10,802 nt of DNA from an uncultured Collinsella sp. (GTDB lineage: Bacteria > Actinomycetota > Coriobacteriia > Coriobacteriales > Coriobacteriaceae), in the NCBI GenBank assembly GCA_958431945.1, contig CAUASQ010000055.1, forward strand, positions 1 through 10,802, in the 5' to 3' direction. The notes under the pieces are model-generated. The model was not told the origin of the DNA and did no database searches. It saw only the letters and a program-made list of their open reading frames with translations. A program made the position numbers and the translations under genes. Shown here one piece after another: positions 1 through 6,499 of this stretch (position 1 is the stretch's first letter; every line of letters starts with the position of its first letter).

Positions 1-561
1 GTCGCTAAAGACCTCGCGCATGCGCATGTTCTGCCAAAACATGATGACCGCAAACGCCGCCGTCACCACGGCCATAGCGAGCGCCAGCACCGGGGCGATG
101 GTAAATAGGATCACAAACGAGCCGATAATCTCGATGCCGCAGATGATGATCCACTCGGGCACGTGGTGTGCCGCCTCGCAGATATCGAACAGGTCGTTGA
201 CCACGCGGCTCATCATATCGCCCGAGCTGTTGCGGTCAAAGTACGCAAAGCTAAAGCGCTCATACTGGTCAAACAGGTCCTCGCGCATTTTGGACTCCAT
301 ACGCGCGCCCATCACGTGACCCCAATAGCTCACAAAATAGCGGCAGGCGCAGCGGACGGCATACATCAGCACCAAGCCCACCGCAATCATGCCGAGCGCC
401 TGCATAATGACAGCCTGACCCTGAGTAAAGAGCCCACCGGTCAAATTGCGCAGGATAATGGGGAACGCCAGGTCAATGGCGGCAAGCACCAGAGCACAAA
501 CAGTATCGGCAACAAAAAGCCCCATCTGGGGCTCGTAATACGAGAGAAACCTTTTAAACAT
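1..561 (-). CDS. ABC exporter, transmembrane domain (N-terminal part, cut by window edge)
   Basis: This is the first 187 codons of a membrane ABC transporter that continues beyond the left edge. It starts MFKRFLSRYYEPQMGLF, and an SD-like GAGG lies 5 nt before the ATG. Hydrophobic stretches at about residues 20-45, 58-80, 138-158 and 160-180 fit TM1-TM4 of a type I (MsbA/LmrA-like) exporter. Between TM2 and TM3 lies the coupling-region signature GDMMSRVVND (about residues 114-123), preceded by an amphipathic MESKMREDLFDQYER segment, both typical of the ABC_membrane family. The nucleotide-binding domain should follow at the C-terminus but is not in view, so half-transporter status is inferred. 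Such exporters are often encoded as adjacent heterodimer pairs, and the partner could lie to the left. Substrate cannot be told. It is on the same strand as the Nudix gene but separated from it by 247 bp of structured non-coding DNA, so it is probably a separate transcription unit. Confidence 0.92.
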   Translation of the reverse strand, partial: MFKRFLSYYEPQMGLFVADTVCALVLAAIDLAFPIILRNLTGGLFTQGQAVIMQALGMIAVGLVLMYAVRCACRYFVSYWGHVMGARMESKMREDLFDQYERFSFAYFDRNSSGDMMSRVVNDLFDICEAAHHVPEWIIICGIEIIGSFVILFTIAPVLALAMAVVTAAFAVIMFWQNMRMREVFSD

Positions 562-596
562 GCAATCCTCGAAGAGAAATAAATAGCGTGAGAAAT

Positions 597-609
597 CCGG
601 TTGAACCGG
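597..609. promoter_or_regulatory. Palindrome CCGGTT-g-AACCGG, possible operator of the ABC exporter
   Basis: A perfect 6+1+6 palindrome is centred 42 bp upstream of the exporter ATG. On the minus strand an AT-rich TATTTA lies between it and the SD and could serve as -10, which would put the palindrome in the spacer/-35 region where a repressor could act. No good -35 hexamer is visible, so the promoter is weakly supported. Operator function is inference. Confidence 0.3.
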
Positions 610-667
610 TCAGGCTGAAAACAAAGCGTCCCAACAAGCATAACGCCGATGTTCTGGCAGCGTCAGC

Positions 668-769
668 GAAAACGTCCCTAAGCGAGCAAGGTGCCTTGAA
701 AGAGGAGCGACGCGTACTTCGGTACGCGACCGACGATTGAACGCCAGATTGCCGCTTAGGGGCGTTTGC
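668..769. repeat. Long imperfect inverted repeat with internal hairpins
   Basis: The arms 668-684 (GAAAACGTCCCTAAGCG) and 753-769 (CGCTTAGGGGCGTTTGC) pair over 17 positions with two mismatches. They enclose 68 bp that hold a perfect CGCGTAC/GTACGCG hairpin (711-728, TTCG loop on the plus strand) and a CAAGG/CCTTG mini-palindrome. This terminal-inverted-repeat layout resembles a small MITE- or REP-like element. No transposase is nearby and no flanking target duplication was recognised. Confidence 0.55.
711..728 (+). repeat. Perfect 7-bp hairpin with TTCG tetraloop
   Basis: CGCGTAC (711-717), loop TTCG (718-721), GTACGCG (722-728). Read on the plus strand the loop is the very stable C(UUCG)G tetraloop; on the minus strand it is CGAA. 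That asymmetry suggests that, if transcribed, the plus-strand RNA is the structured one, opposite to the flanking genes. Confidence 0.7.
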
Positions 770-780
770 AGCGTCGACTC

Positions 781-808
781 GTTACGCGGTTTGGTAAAAC
801 CGCGTAAC
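781..808. repeat. Perfect 12-bp hairpin abutting the Nudix stop codon
   Basis: GTTACGCGGTTT (781-792) and AAACCGCGTAAC (797-808) are exact reverse complements separated by 4 nt. The stem begins on the base right after the Nudix stop codon (809-811). It would be a strong 3'-end stem for the Nudix mRNA, but no T-run follows on the minus strand, so a classical intrinsic terminator is not supported. It could act as an mRNA 3' stabiliser or be the edge of the neighbouring repeat. Confidence 0.7.
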
Positions 809-1504
809 CTAGAGCTCCGCACCCCCAAGGCGATGCGCGATGCTATCGCAGGCCAAGGCGCCCACGACGGTCTTGGCGTCTTCGATCTTGCCGTCGAGCA
901 CGGCGTCGATCAGCTCGTGCAGCGGCACCAGGTCCACGTTGACAAACTCGTCATCATCGGGGTTGGGCGCATCAAACTCGAGCTTGGTAGCCAAGTAGAT
1001 GTGGATGATCTCATCGCAAAAACCGCAGGACGTGACAATCGACGTCAAAAAGCGAATGCGACCAGCCCTAAAGCCCGTCTCCTCATGCAGCTCGCGTTTG
1101 GCGCAATCGAGCGGGTCCTCGCCTGGATCGAGCTTGCCGGCGGGAATCTCGACCGTCACGCGGTCGATAGCGGTGCGGTACTGACGCACCAGTACGATCT
1201 TGCCGCTCTCGGTCAGCGCCACAACGGCCGCCGCACCCGGATGGCGAACGATATCGCGGGCGCTGCGGCGACCGTTGGGCAGCTCAACCTCAAGACGGTG
1301 GACGTCGAGGATCTTGCCCTTCCAGGCGCACTCCTCCGAAAGAATCTTCTCGTGCAGCTCGGCATCGTGCGGGTCGTCGTCGCCCAGCACCAGCGCCGGC
1401 TCGTCAGCGACCTCGCCGCCAGGCTCGCCCTCGGCGTGCCCATACATGCGGCTGTCCTCTTCGACGATCTGCGCATCCACGAGCTCTTCGTTCTTCTCGT
1501 CCAT
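809..1504 (-). CDS. Nudix hydrolase, ADP-ribose pyrophosphatase-like
   Basis: A 231-residue protein of the Nudix superfamily. The Nudix box (G-x5-E-x7-REL-x-EE-x-GF) is complete: G123, E129, R137-E138-L139, E141-E142, G144-F145; the REL..EE acidic residues coordinate the catalytic metal. Just before it, VRQYRTAIDRVTVEIPAG (about 106-123) is typical of the ADP-ribose pyrophosphatase (NudF/YqkG) branch, which cleaves ADP-ribose to AMP and ribose 5-phosphate. Residues 1-55 form an acidic low-complexity extension, longer than usual for this branch. I chose the ATG at 1504 because an AGAGGA lies 9 nt upstream; the in-frame ATG at 1513 abuts that SD and is too close. The gene starts only 21 bp after the purD stop, so it is probably co-transcribed with purD. 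Substrate is family-based inference; other nucleoside diphosphate derivatives are possible. Confidence 0.93.
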   Translation of the reverse strand: MDEKNEELVDAQIVEEDSRMYGHAEGEPGGEVADEPALVLGDDDPHDAELHEKILSEECAWKGKILDVHRLEVELPNGRRSARDIVRHPGAAAVVALTESGKIVLVRQYRTAIDRVTVEIPAGKLDPGEDPLDCAKRELHEETGFRAGRIRFLTSIVTSCGFCDEIIHIYLATKLEFDAPNPDDDEFVNVDLVPLHELIDAVLDGKIEDAKTVVGALACDSIAHRLGGAEL

Positions 1505-1525
1505 CCGTCTCATTCCTCTCGGATT

Positions 1526-2830
1526 TTAGGCATCCCAGGCGTCGCGGCCGCGCAGCGCGCGCAGGCCGATGTCGTGGCGCAGGGTCTTGCCTTCAAAATC
1601 AATCTTCTCGCAGGCCTCGTAGGCAAGGTTGCGAGCGTTCTCGAACGTGTCACCCAGAGCGGTCACGGCAAGCACGCGGCCACCATTGGTCACGAGCTGG
1701 CCGTCCACCACGGCAGTGCCCGCGTGGTACACGGTCACGTTCTCCATGACCTCGGCATCGGCGATACCGGTGATGACCTTGCCCTTCTCGTAGCTGCCGG
1801 GATAGCCCGCGCTCGTCAGGACAACTGCCACAGCCCACTCGTCACGCCAGTCGAGCTCAATCTGATCGAGCTCGCAGTTGGCGCAGGCGAGCATGACCTC
1901 AACCAGGTCGTTCTTAAGGCGCGGCAGCACGACCTGCGTCTCGGGGTCGCCAAAGCGGGCATTGAACTCCAGCACCTTGGGGCCGGCAGGCGTGAGCATA
2001 AAGCCACCATACAGGCAGCCGCGGTAGTCGATGCCCTCGGCAGCGAGCTCGGCAACGGTCTGCTCCATGACCTTCACCATGGTGGCGTGCTCCTCGTCGG
2101 TCACGATGGGCACCGGGCTGTAGACGCCCATGCCGCCGGTGTTGGGGCCCTTGTCGCCCTCGAGGGCGCGCTTGTGGTCCTGCGAGGTGGCCATGGGGCG
2201 CACGGTCTTGCCGTCGGTAAAGGCGAGCAGCGAGCACTCGGGACCAACGAGCATCTCCTCGATAACCACGGTGTTGCCGGCATCGCCAAAGGTGCCGCCA
2301 AAGCACTCGCGCACGGCCTCCTCGGCCTGCTCAAGTTCGGTCGCCACGATAACGCCCTTGCCCGCGGCAAGGCCGTCGGCCTTCACGACCAGCGGAGCGC
2401 CCTGCTCGCGCACGTGGGCGAGAGCCGAAGCCTCGTCGGTAAACGAACCATAGGCTGCCGTCGGAATGCCCGCACGCTCCATGAGCTGCTTGGAGAACAG
2501 CTTGGAACCCTCCATCTGGGCGCCCTCGGCACCTGGGCCAAAGCAGGGAATACCCGCCGCGCGCACGGCGTCGGCCACGCCCGCCACGAGCGGAGCCTCG
2601 GGGCCAATTACCACGAGTCCGCATCCGTGGCTCTGCGCAAACGCCGCCACGGCCGCAGGATCGCAATCGTCGAGAACAACGTTCTCGCCACAGCTCGCGG
2701 TGCCGCCGTTGCCCGGCGCGATGTAGAGCTTGCCGGCGCGCGGTGATGCTGCGAGCTTAGCTGCCAAAGCATGCTCACGGCCGCCGCTGCCCAACAACAG
2801 GATGTCGATGGTTTGAGTGTCCGCCTTCAA
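1526..2830 (-). CDS. purD: Phosphoribosylamine-glycine ligase (GAR synthetase)
   Basis: PurD joins 5-phosphoribosylamine and glycine with ATP to give glycinamide ribonucleotide, the second step of de novo purine synthesis; it is cytosolic. The 434-residue length fits the family (about 420-430). Seen motifs: N-terminal GSGGREHAL (14-22), APGNGGTA (38-45), ATP-grasp core VVKADGLAAGKGV (148-160), HKRALEGDKGPNTGGMG (219-235) and the GARS signature FNARFGDPETQ (289-299). The start is a TTG at 2830, five bases after a strong GAGGAGG SD. The longer frame from ATG 2998 would overlap the purA end and add 56 unrelated residues before the conserved fold. It lies downstream of purA on the same strand (118-bp gap with a structured leader) and 21 bp upstream of the Nudix gene, linking two purine-pathway genes in one direction. 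Confidence 0.97.
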   Translation of the reverse strand: MKADTQTIDILLLGSGGREHALAAKLAASPRAGKLYIAPGNGGTASCGENVVLDDCDPAAVAAFAQSHGCGLVVIGPEAPLVAGVADAVRAAGIPCFGPGAEGAQMEGSKLFSKQLMERAGIPTAAYGSFTDEASALAHVREQGAPLVVKADGLAAGKGVIVATELEQAEEAVRECFGGTFGDAGNTVVIEEMLVGPECSLLAFTDGKTVRPMATSQDHKRALEGDKGPNTGGMGVYSPVPIVTDEEHATMVKVMEQTVAELAAEGIDYRGCLYGGFMLTPAGPKVLEFNARFGDPETQVVLPRLKNDLVEVMLACANCELDQIELDWRDEWAVAVVLTSAGYPGSYEKGKVITGIADAEVMENVTVYHAGTAVVDGQLVTNGGRVLAVTALGDTFENARNLAYEACEKIDFEGKTLRHDIGLRALRGRDAWDA

Positions 2831-2835
2831 GGGTG

Positions 2836-2842
2836 CCTCCTC
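2836..2842 (-). promoter_or_regulatory. Shine-Dalgarno GAGGAGG deciding the purD TTG start
   Basis: On the minus strand GAGGAGG is followed by CACCC and then TTG AAG GCG. The near-perfect SD and 5-nt spacing fix translation start at the TTG (2830), matching where similarity to PurD begins. Confidence 0.8.
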
Positions 2843-2870
2843 TATGGATGAATGGCCCGCTCCGCGCGAG

Positions 2871-2926
2871 CCCTTTGCAAGCAAATATACCCCTCGGCCG
2901 CCCGTCCAGGCTGCAAAGGGGTATAT
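2871..2926 (-). promoter_or_regulatory. purD leader with two mutually exclusive stems
   Basis: On the minus strand, the segment 2926-2912 (ATATACCCCTTTGCA) can pair in two competing ways. Its 5' part ATATACCCC pairs with GGGGTATAT (2893-2885), a perfect 9-bp stem. Its 3' part CCCTTTGCA pairs with TGCAAAGGG (2879-2871), also a perfect 9-bp stem. The two share three C residues, so both cannot form fully. The structure sits between the purA stop and the purD SD. This is the logic of an attenuator or riboswitch expression platform, but no run of T follows and I recognise no known purine-riboswitch core. It may instead be an mRNA-stability element or a purA 3' structure. Function is inference. Confidence 0.5.
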
Positions 2927-2948
2927 CGCAATAACCAAATAGTCCCGA

Positions 2949-4235
2949 TTACTTCCAGAATCGGTTGATGATCTGCTCGCGACCAGCGCCAACGCCAATG
3001 AACGTCACGCGGGTGTGTGCCAGATCCTCGATAAACGCCACGTAGTCCTGAGCCTCTTGCGGCAGCTCATCAAAGCTGCGACAACCGGTGATGTCGCACT
3101 TCCAACCGGGGAGTTCCTCGTAGATGGGCTTGGCATGCTCAAAGCGCACCTGATGCTCGGGCACGCTGGTGTAGCGCTCGCCGTCGACGTCGTAGGCCAC
3201 GCACACCTTGATGGTGTCGAAGGCCGAAAGCACGTCGAGCTTGGTCAGGGCGATATCGGTGAGGCCGTTGACGCGCGAGGCGTAGTTGGCGATGGGGCCG
3301 TCGAACCAGCCGCAGCGACGACGGCGACCGGTGGTCACGCCGTACTCATAGCCCTCCTCGGTCAGCGTGTGACCGGCCTCGGACTCATAGGAAAGCTCGG
3401 TGGGCATGGGGCCCGAACCAACGCGGGTGATATAGGCCTTCATGACGCCCAGCACGCGGTCGACGTTCTTCATGCCCACGCCGGAGCCGGTGATGGCGCC
3501 GCCGGCGGTGCAGTTGGAAGACGTCACGTACGGATAGGTGCCGTGATCGATGTCGAGCAGCGTCGCCTGGGCGCCCTCAAACAGCAGGTCCTTGCCCTCA
3601 TCGATCATGTTGTTGAGCAGCAGGCTCGTCTCGGTGATGTAGGGACGCAGGCGCTCGGCCATGGGCAGGTACTCGTCGCAAATCTGGTCCACGGTGTAGG
3701 TGGGCAGGTTGTAGATGAGCTCGAGCTCGGGGTTCACGCGGGCAAGAGCGGTCTCCAGCTTGTCGCGGAACAGTGCCTCGTCCAGCATGTCCTGCATGCG
3801 CAGGCCAATGCGGGCCATCTTGTCCTGATAGCACGGACCGATGCCGCGCTTGGTGGTACCGATATTCTTCTTGCCGAGCTTCTGCTCAAAGGCGCCATCC
3901 AGATCGATGTGGTACGGCATGATGACATGCGCGTTGCCGCTAATCTTGAGGTTCTTGGTGGTGATGCCGTCGGCCTCGAACATGTCGATCTCCTCAAGGA
4001 CAACCTTGGGGTTGACGACGCAGCCGTTACCGATCACCGACACGTGGTCGGAATACATGATGCCGGAGGGCACCTGGTGCAGGCCGTACTTCTTGCCGTT
4101 GACGACGATGGTGTGGCCGGCGTTGTTGCCGCCCGAGTAGCGCACGACGGCATCGAAGTCGCCGGCGACCAGGTCGCAAATCTTACCCTTGCCCTCATCG
4201 CCCCACTGGGCACCGACCAAAACGGTTGACGGCAT
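2949..4235 (-). CDS. purA: Adenylosuccinate synthetase
   Basis: PurA uses GTP to couple IMP and aspartate into adenylosuccinate, the committed step toward AMP; it is cytosolic. The 428 residues match the family length. Visible signatures: QWGDEGKGK (10-18, with D13 the catalytic base equivalent), GGNNAGHT (35-42, H41 catalytic), GTTKRGIGP (126-134) and the EGAQATLLD...GTYPYVTSSN block (about 220-241). The start ATG at 4235 has TAAGGAG five bases upstream. It lies 93 bp downstream of dnaB on the same strand; a good promoter candidate (4302-4330) suggests it can be expressed independently of dnaB. No intrinsic terminator follows; the next gene is purD. Confidence 0.98.
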   Translation of the reverse strand: MPSTVLVGAQWGDEGKGKICDLVAGDFDAVVRYSGGNNAGHTIVVNGKKYGLHQVPSGIMYSDHVSVIGNGCVVNPKVVLEEIDMFEADGITTKNLKISGNAHVIMPYHIDLDGAFEQKLGKKNIGTTKRGIGPCYQDKMARIGLRMQDMLDEALFRDKLETALARVNPELELIYNLPTYTVDQICDEYLPMAERLRPYITETSLLLNNMIDEGKDLLFEGAQATLLDIDHGTYPYVTSSNCTAGGAITGSGVGMKNVDRVLGVMKAYITRVGSGPMPTELSYESEAGHTLTEEGYEYGVTTGRRRRCGWFDGPIANYASRVNGLTDIALTKLDVLSAFDTIKVCVAYDVDGERYTSVPEHQVRFEHAKPIYEELPGWKCDITGCRSFDELPQEAQDYVAFIEDLAHTRVTFIGVGAGREQIINRFWK

Positions 4236-4301
4236 GTTTACTCCTTACATTCATGGACTGTCTACGCGCCACGCCGGCACGCAGAAGCACAAAACATTCC
4301 C

Positions 4302-4330
4302 AGTATACCCGTGCAACGGGCGCCTGTCCT
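4302..4330 (-). promoter_or_regulatory. Candidate purA promoter
   Basis: On the minus strand AGGACA (4330-4325) is followed by 17 bp and then TATACT (4307-4302). The -10 matches the sigma-70-type consensus at 5 of 6 positions and the -35 at 4 of 6, with ideal spacing. The -35 overlaps the dnaB stop codon. It would give a leader of about 60 nt before the purA ATG. Confidence 0.55.
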
Positions 4331-5720
4331 ACTCCTCGGCATGTGCCCCATCAAGCTCATAGAACTTGGTGGATGCCGGCAGGAACATCAGGTCGACGTC
4401 GCCGATCGGGCCCGAACGGTTCTTGGCCACGACGATACGCGTAACGCCCTCGTCGGGTCGATCGTCGCGCGAGGCTTCGGCCTCATCGGCGGAGCGGTCC
4501 AAGAACATAACGATATCGGCGTCCTGCTCGATGGAGCCCGATTCACGAAGGTCGGAAAGCTGCGGGCGCTTGCCGGTACGGGATTCGACCTGACGCGAGA
4601 GCTGCGACAGCGCGATGAGCGGGATCTTGAGTTCCTTGGCCATGATCTTCAGACCACGCGACATCTCGGAGACCTCGACGGTACGGCTCTCGGAGCGGCG
4701 TCCCGGCGGAGGACTCACCAGCTGCAGGTAGTCCAGGATGATGATGGCCTTCTCCTTGTTGTGGAGCATGCGGCGGCTCTTGGCGCGAATCTCGGTCACT
4801 GTGGTGCCGGGCGTATCGTCAATCAGAATATCGAGCTTGGACAAGGTCTGCGTGGCCTCGTTGATATTGGCCCACTGCTCGGGGCTAATGCGGCCCATGC
4901 GGAAGTCACTGATCGAAATCATGGCGTAGGCGCAAATCAGACGCTGGGCAATTTCCTTGCCCGACATCTCCAGCGAGAAGAAGCCGACGGTATAACCGGC
5001 CGCGGCAGCGTTGAGCGCCAGATTCAGGGCGAACGACGTCTTACCCACAGCAGGGCGGGCGCCGATGATGATGAGCTGGCCCTCGCGAAAACCCATGAGC
5101 ATGCGGTCGAGCGACGGGAAGCCCGTGGGCACGCCCGCAGCCTGGCCGCCTGCCTGGCACACTTCCTCGGCCTCGTTATAGGCCTCGACCATAAACTCGG
5201 TCAGCGTCTTGTAGCTCGACTTGACCTCGCGCGCCGTGACCTTGAGCAGCTTGCTCTCGGCCAGCTCCACGACCTCTTTGGTGTCGGTGGGGGCGTTATA
5301 GGCCAGCGCGTTGATCTCGTTGGTAGCGCCGATCAGCTCACGCAGCATCGAATCGCGGCGAACGATAGCGGCATGGTGCTGCCAGTTGACGAGCGACAGG
5401 GTCTGACCCATCAACTCCAAAATGTACGCTTCGCCGCCCACGGCATCGAGCTTGTTGATGCTTCGCAGGTAATCGATCAGCGAGATGGAGTCGATGGGAA
5501 TGCGGCTATTGTACATATCGACCATCGCGGTATAGATGGTCTTATGAATGGGCCGGTAGAAGTCATCGGGCTGCAGCTCGACCTGGGCCTCTTCGACCAC
5601 CTCGGGCGATAGCAGCATAGCGGCCAGTACATTGGCCTCTGCATCTTGGTTTTGGGGAAGACCCAACTTTGAGCCACGGTCCTCAACCGTCAGCCCGGTC
5701 TCCCTATCGTCATATGCCAT
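4329..5720 (-). CDS. dnaB: Replicative DNA helicase DnaB
   Basis: A 463-residue hexameric 5'-3' helicase that unwinds DNA at the replication fork and contacts primase. The N-terminal DnaB domain starts around NQDAEANVLAAML (24-36). The C-terminal RecA-like domain holds Walker A GARPAVGKTS (220-229), FFSLEMSG (247-254), Walker B AIIILDYLQL (325-334) and LSQLSRQVESR (371-381) followed by LSDLRESGSIEQDAD. No intein interrupts the Walker regions, which are common intein sites in this family. I chose the ATG at 5720 (MAYDDRETG) because GAGG lies 6 nt upstream; the in-frame ATGs at 5726 and 5732 have no SD at proper distance. It follows rplI on the same strand but is separated from it by a strong terminator and a 224-bp gap, so it probably has its own promoter. 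Confidence 0.97.
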   Translation of the reverse strand: MAYDDRETGLTVEDRGSKLGLPQNQDAEANVLAAMLLSPEVVEEAQVELQPDDFYRPIHKTIYTAMVDMYNSRIPIDSISLIDYLRSINKLDAVGGEAYILELMGQTLSLVNWQHHAAIVRRDSMLRELIGATNEINALAYNAPTDTKEVVELAESKLLKVTAREVKSSYKTLTEFMVEAYNEAEEVCQAGGQAAGVPTGFPSLDRMLMGFREGQLIIIGARPAVGKTSFALNLALNAAAAGYTVGFFSLEMSGKEIAQRLICAYAMISISDFRMGRISPEQWANINEATQTLSKLDILIDDTPGTTVTEIRAKSRRMLHNKEKAIIILDYLQLVSPPPGRRSESRTVEVSEMSRGLKIMAKELKIPLIALSQLSRQVESRTGKRPQLSDLRESGSIEQDADIVMFLDRSADEAEASRDDRPDEGVTRIVVAKNRSGPIGDVDLMFLPASTKFYELDGAHAEE

Positions 5721-5724
5721 GAGC

Positions 5725-5730
5725 ATCCTC
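5725..5730 (-). promoter_or_regulatory. Shine-Dalgarno GAGGAT deciding the dnaB start
   Basis: Minus-strand GAGG (5730-5727) is 6 nt from ATG 5720, but lies inside the codons of the longer candidate starting at 5732. This supports the shorter product. Confidence 0.65.
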
Positions 5731-5753
5731 ATTCATATCGCTTGCGAGCATCC

Positions 5754-5762
5754 ATAGTATCA
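5754..5762 (-). promoter_or_regulatory. Candidate extended -10 promoter for dnaB
   Basis: The minus strand reads TGATACTAT, i.e. the TGn extended element plus TACTAT. A transcript starting about 7 nt downstream would have a short leader of roughly 27 nt before the dnaB ATG. No clear -35 is visible, consistent with an extended -10 class promoter, but the call rests on nine bases only. Confidence 0.35.
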
Positions 5763-5821
5763 GCCACGGTCCCAAAACGCGCCGCGCGCCGCCAATCATC
5801 ACCGAACCAAACGGATGAACG

Positions 5822-5837
5822 GTCCTGTATATAGGAC
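5822..5837. promoter_or_regulatory. Near-perfect 16-bp palindrome upstream of dnaB
   Basis: GTCCTGTATATAGGAC has arms GTCCT/AGGAC around a TATA core; only one central base pair breaks the dyad. It lies between the rplI terminator and dnaB. The TATATA core could be a -10 on the minus strand, and the palindrome an operator over it, but the matching -35 is poor. Confidence 0.35.
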
Positions 5838-5873
5838 TTCGACGCAACGTTCACCATGACACTCACTCAGCGC

Positions 5874-5912
5874 AAAAAACAAAAGGGCGCCCTGGTTTCC
5901 CAGAGCGCCCTT
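5874..5912 (-). terminator. Intrinsic terminator of the rpsF-ssb-rpsR-rplI operon
   Basis: On the minus strand a 13-bp stem (AAGGGCGCTCTGG with CCAGGGCGCCCTT, one G-U pair) closes a GAAA tetraloop and is followed by TTGTTTTTT. It lies 32 bp after the rplI stop codon. Textbook rho-independent terminator. Confidence 0.93.
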
Positions 5913-5944
5913 CTTAGAACAAGATTGTTGCGTTGCAGCAAATG

Positions 5945-6484
5945 CTACTCGGCAGCAGCCTCAGTCTCGACCTCGGCGGTCTCGGCCTCGGCGACCTCAG
6001 CGGCCTCCTCGACCTCAGCCTCGGCAGCGAGCTCCTCGGCGGTAACGCCGACGAGAACGACAACCTCGGCCTTGATCTCGCGGTACAGCGAGATGGCAAC
6101 GGTGTGGGCACCGGCAACCTTGATGGGCTTACCGAGCTCGACGCGCTTGCGGTCGATGTCCATACCGAGCTGAGCCTTGATGGCATCAGCAATCATAGCG
6201 GCGGTAACGGAGCCAAAGAGGATGCCCTCGTCGCCGACCTTGACGTCAACGGTGACCGTCTTGCCCTCGAAGGCAGCCTTGGTCTCGTTGGCGGTAGCCA
6301 GACGGACGGCCTCGCGCTTGGCGATGTTGTTGCGACGCTCGTCAAGCTGCTTGAGGTTGCCCTTGGTGGCGGCAACAGCGAGCTTCTTGGGGAACAGGAA
6401 GTTCTCAGCGTAACCCTGAGCGACCTCTACGACGTCACCCTCGCCGCCCTTGCCCTTGATCTCATCGAGAAGAATAACCTTCAT
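5945..6484 (-). CDS. rplI: 50S ribosomal protein bL9 with acidic C-terminal tail
   Basis: bL9 binds 23S rRNA domain V at the base of the L1 stalk. The N-terminal RNA-binding domain is evident: MKVILLDEIKGKGGEGDVVEVAQGYAENFLFPKKLAVAAT (residues 1-40; the GDVVEV and YAENFLFP motifs are hallmark). A long connecting helix (about 41-75) leads to the C-terminal domain (about 80-148). Residues 149-179 form an extra Ala/Glu/Val tail with almost no other residues, so the protein has 179 residues against about 149 in E. coli. The ATG at 6484 follows the rpsR stop by 15 bp, with AAGGGAG upstream. Last gene of the operon, ended by the terminator at 5874-5912. Confidence 0.97.
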   Translation of the reverse strand: MKVILLDEIKGKGGEGDVVEVAQGYAENFLFPKKLAVAATKGNLKQLDERRNNIAKREAVRLATANETKAAFEGKTVTVDVKVGDEGILFGSVTAAMIADAIKAQLGMDIDRKRVELGKPIKVAGAHTVAISLYREIKAEVVVLVGVTAEELAAEAEVEEAAEVAEAETAEVETEAAAE

Positions 6485-6499
6485 GATGCGTCTCCCTTC

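Larger units (their letters stand above)
562..808. other. Non-coding block rich in inverted repeats between Nudix gene and ABC exporter
   Basis: No credible gene is found here. A 72-codon minus-strand frame (828 to 610) crosses it but overlaps the end of the Nudix gene, lacks an SD and consists mostly of inverted-repeat sequence. The block contains, left to right: a 13-bp palindrome (597-609), a long imperfect inverted repeat (668-684 with 753-769) enclosing a small palindrome (CAAGG/CCTTG, 687-698) and a perfect 7-bp hairpin (711-728), and a perfect 12-bp hairpin touching the Nudix stop codon (781-808). The nested arrangement suggests a dispersed repeat or small non-autonomous element rather than simple promoter DNA. 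This is inference, since only one copy is in the window. Confidence 0.6.

Noticed and set aside
610..828. 72-codon minus-strand frame (starts MGVRSSRLRG)
   Set aside because: Overlaps the Nudix 3' end, has no SD and is made largely of inverted-repeat DNA; best explained as translation of a structured non-coding block.
737..2746. 669-codon plus-strand frame opposite the Nudix and purD genes
   Set aside because: Entirely antisense to clear genes; long frames on the opposite strand are expected in GC-rich DNA. Its sequence (many His, Leu, Ala, Gly) has no recognisable domain.
2912..2926. Classic purine riboswitch upstream of purD
   Set aside because: The competing stems are real, but the conserved three-way junction and loop-loop core of the known purine riboswitch is not recognisable.
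3015..4229. 404-codon plus-strand frame opposite purA
   Set aside because: Antisense shadow of purA with His/Val/Leu-rich low-complexity composition and no SD or family motif.
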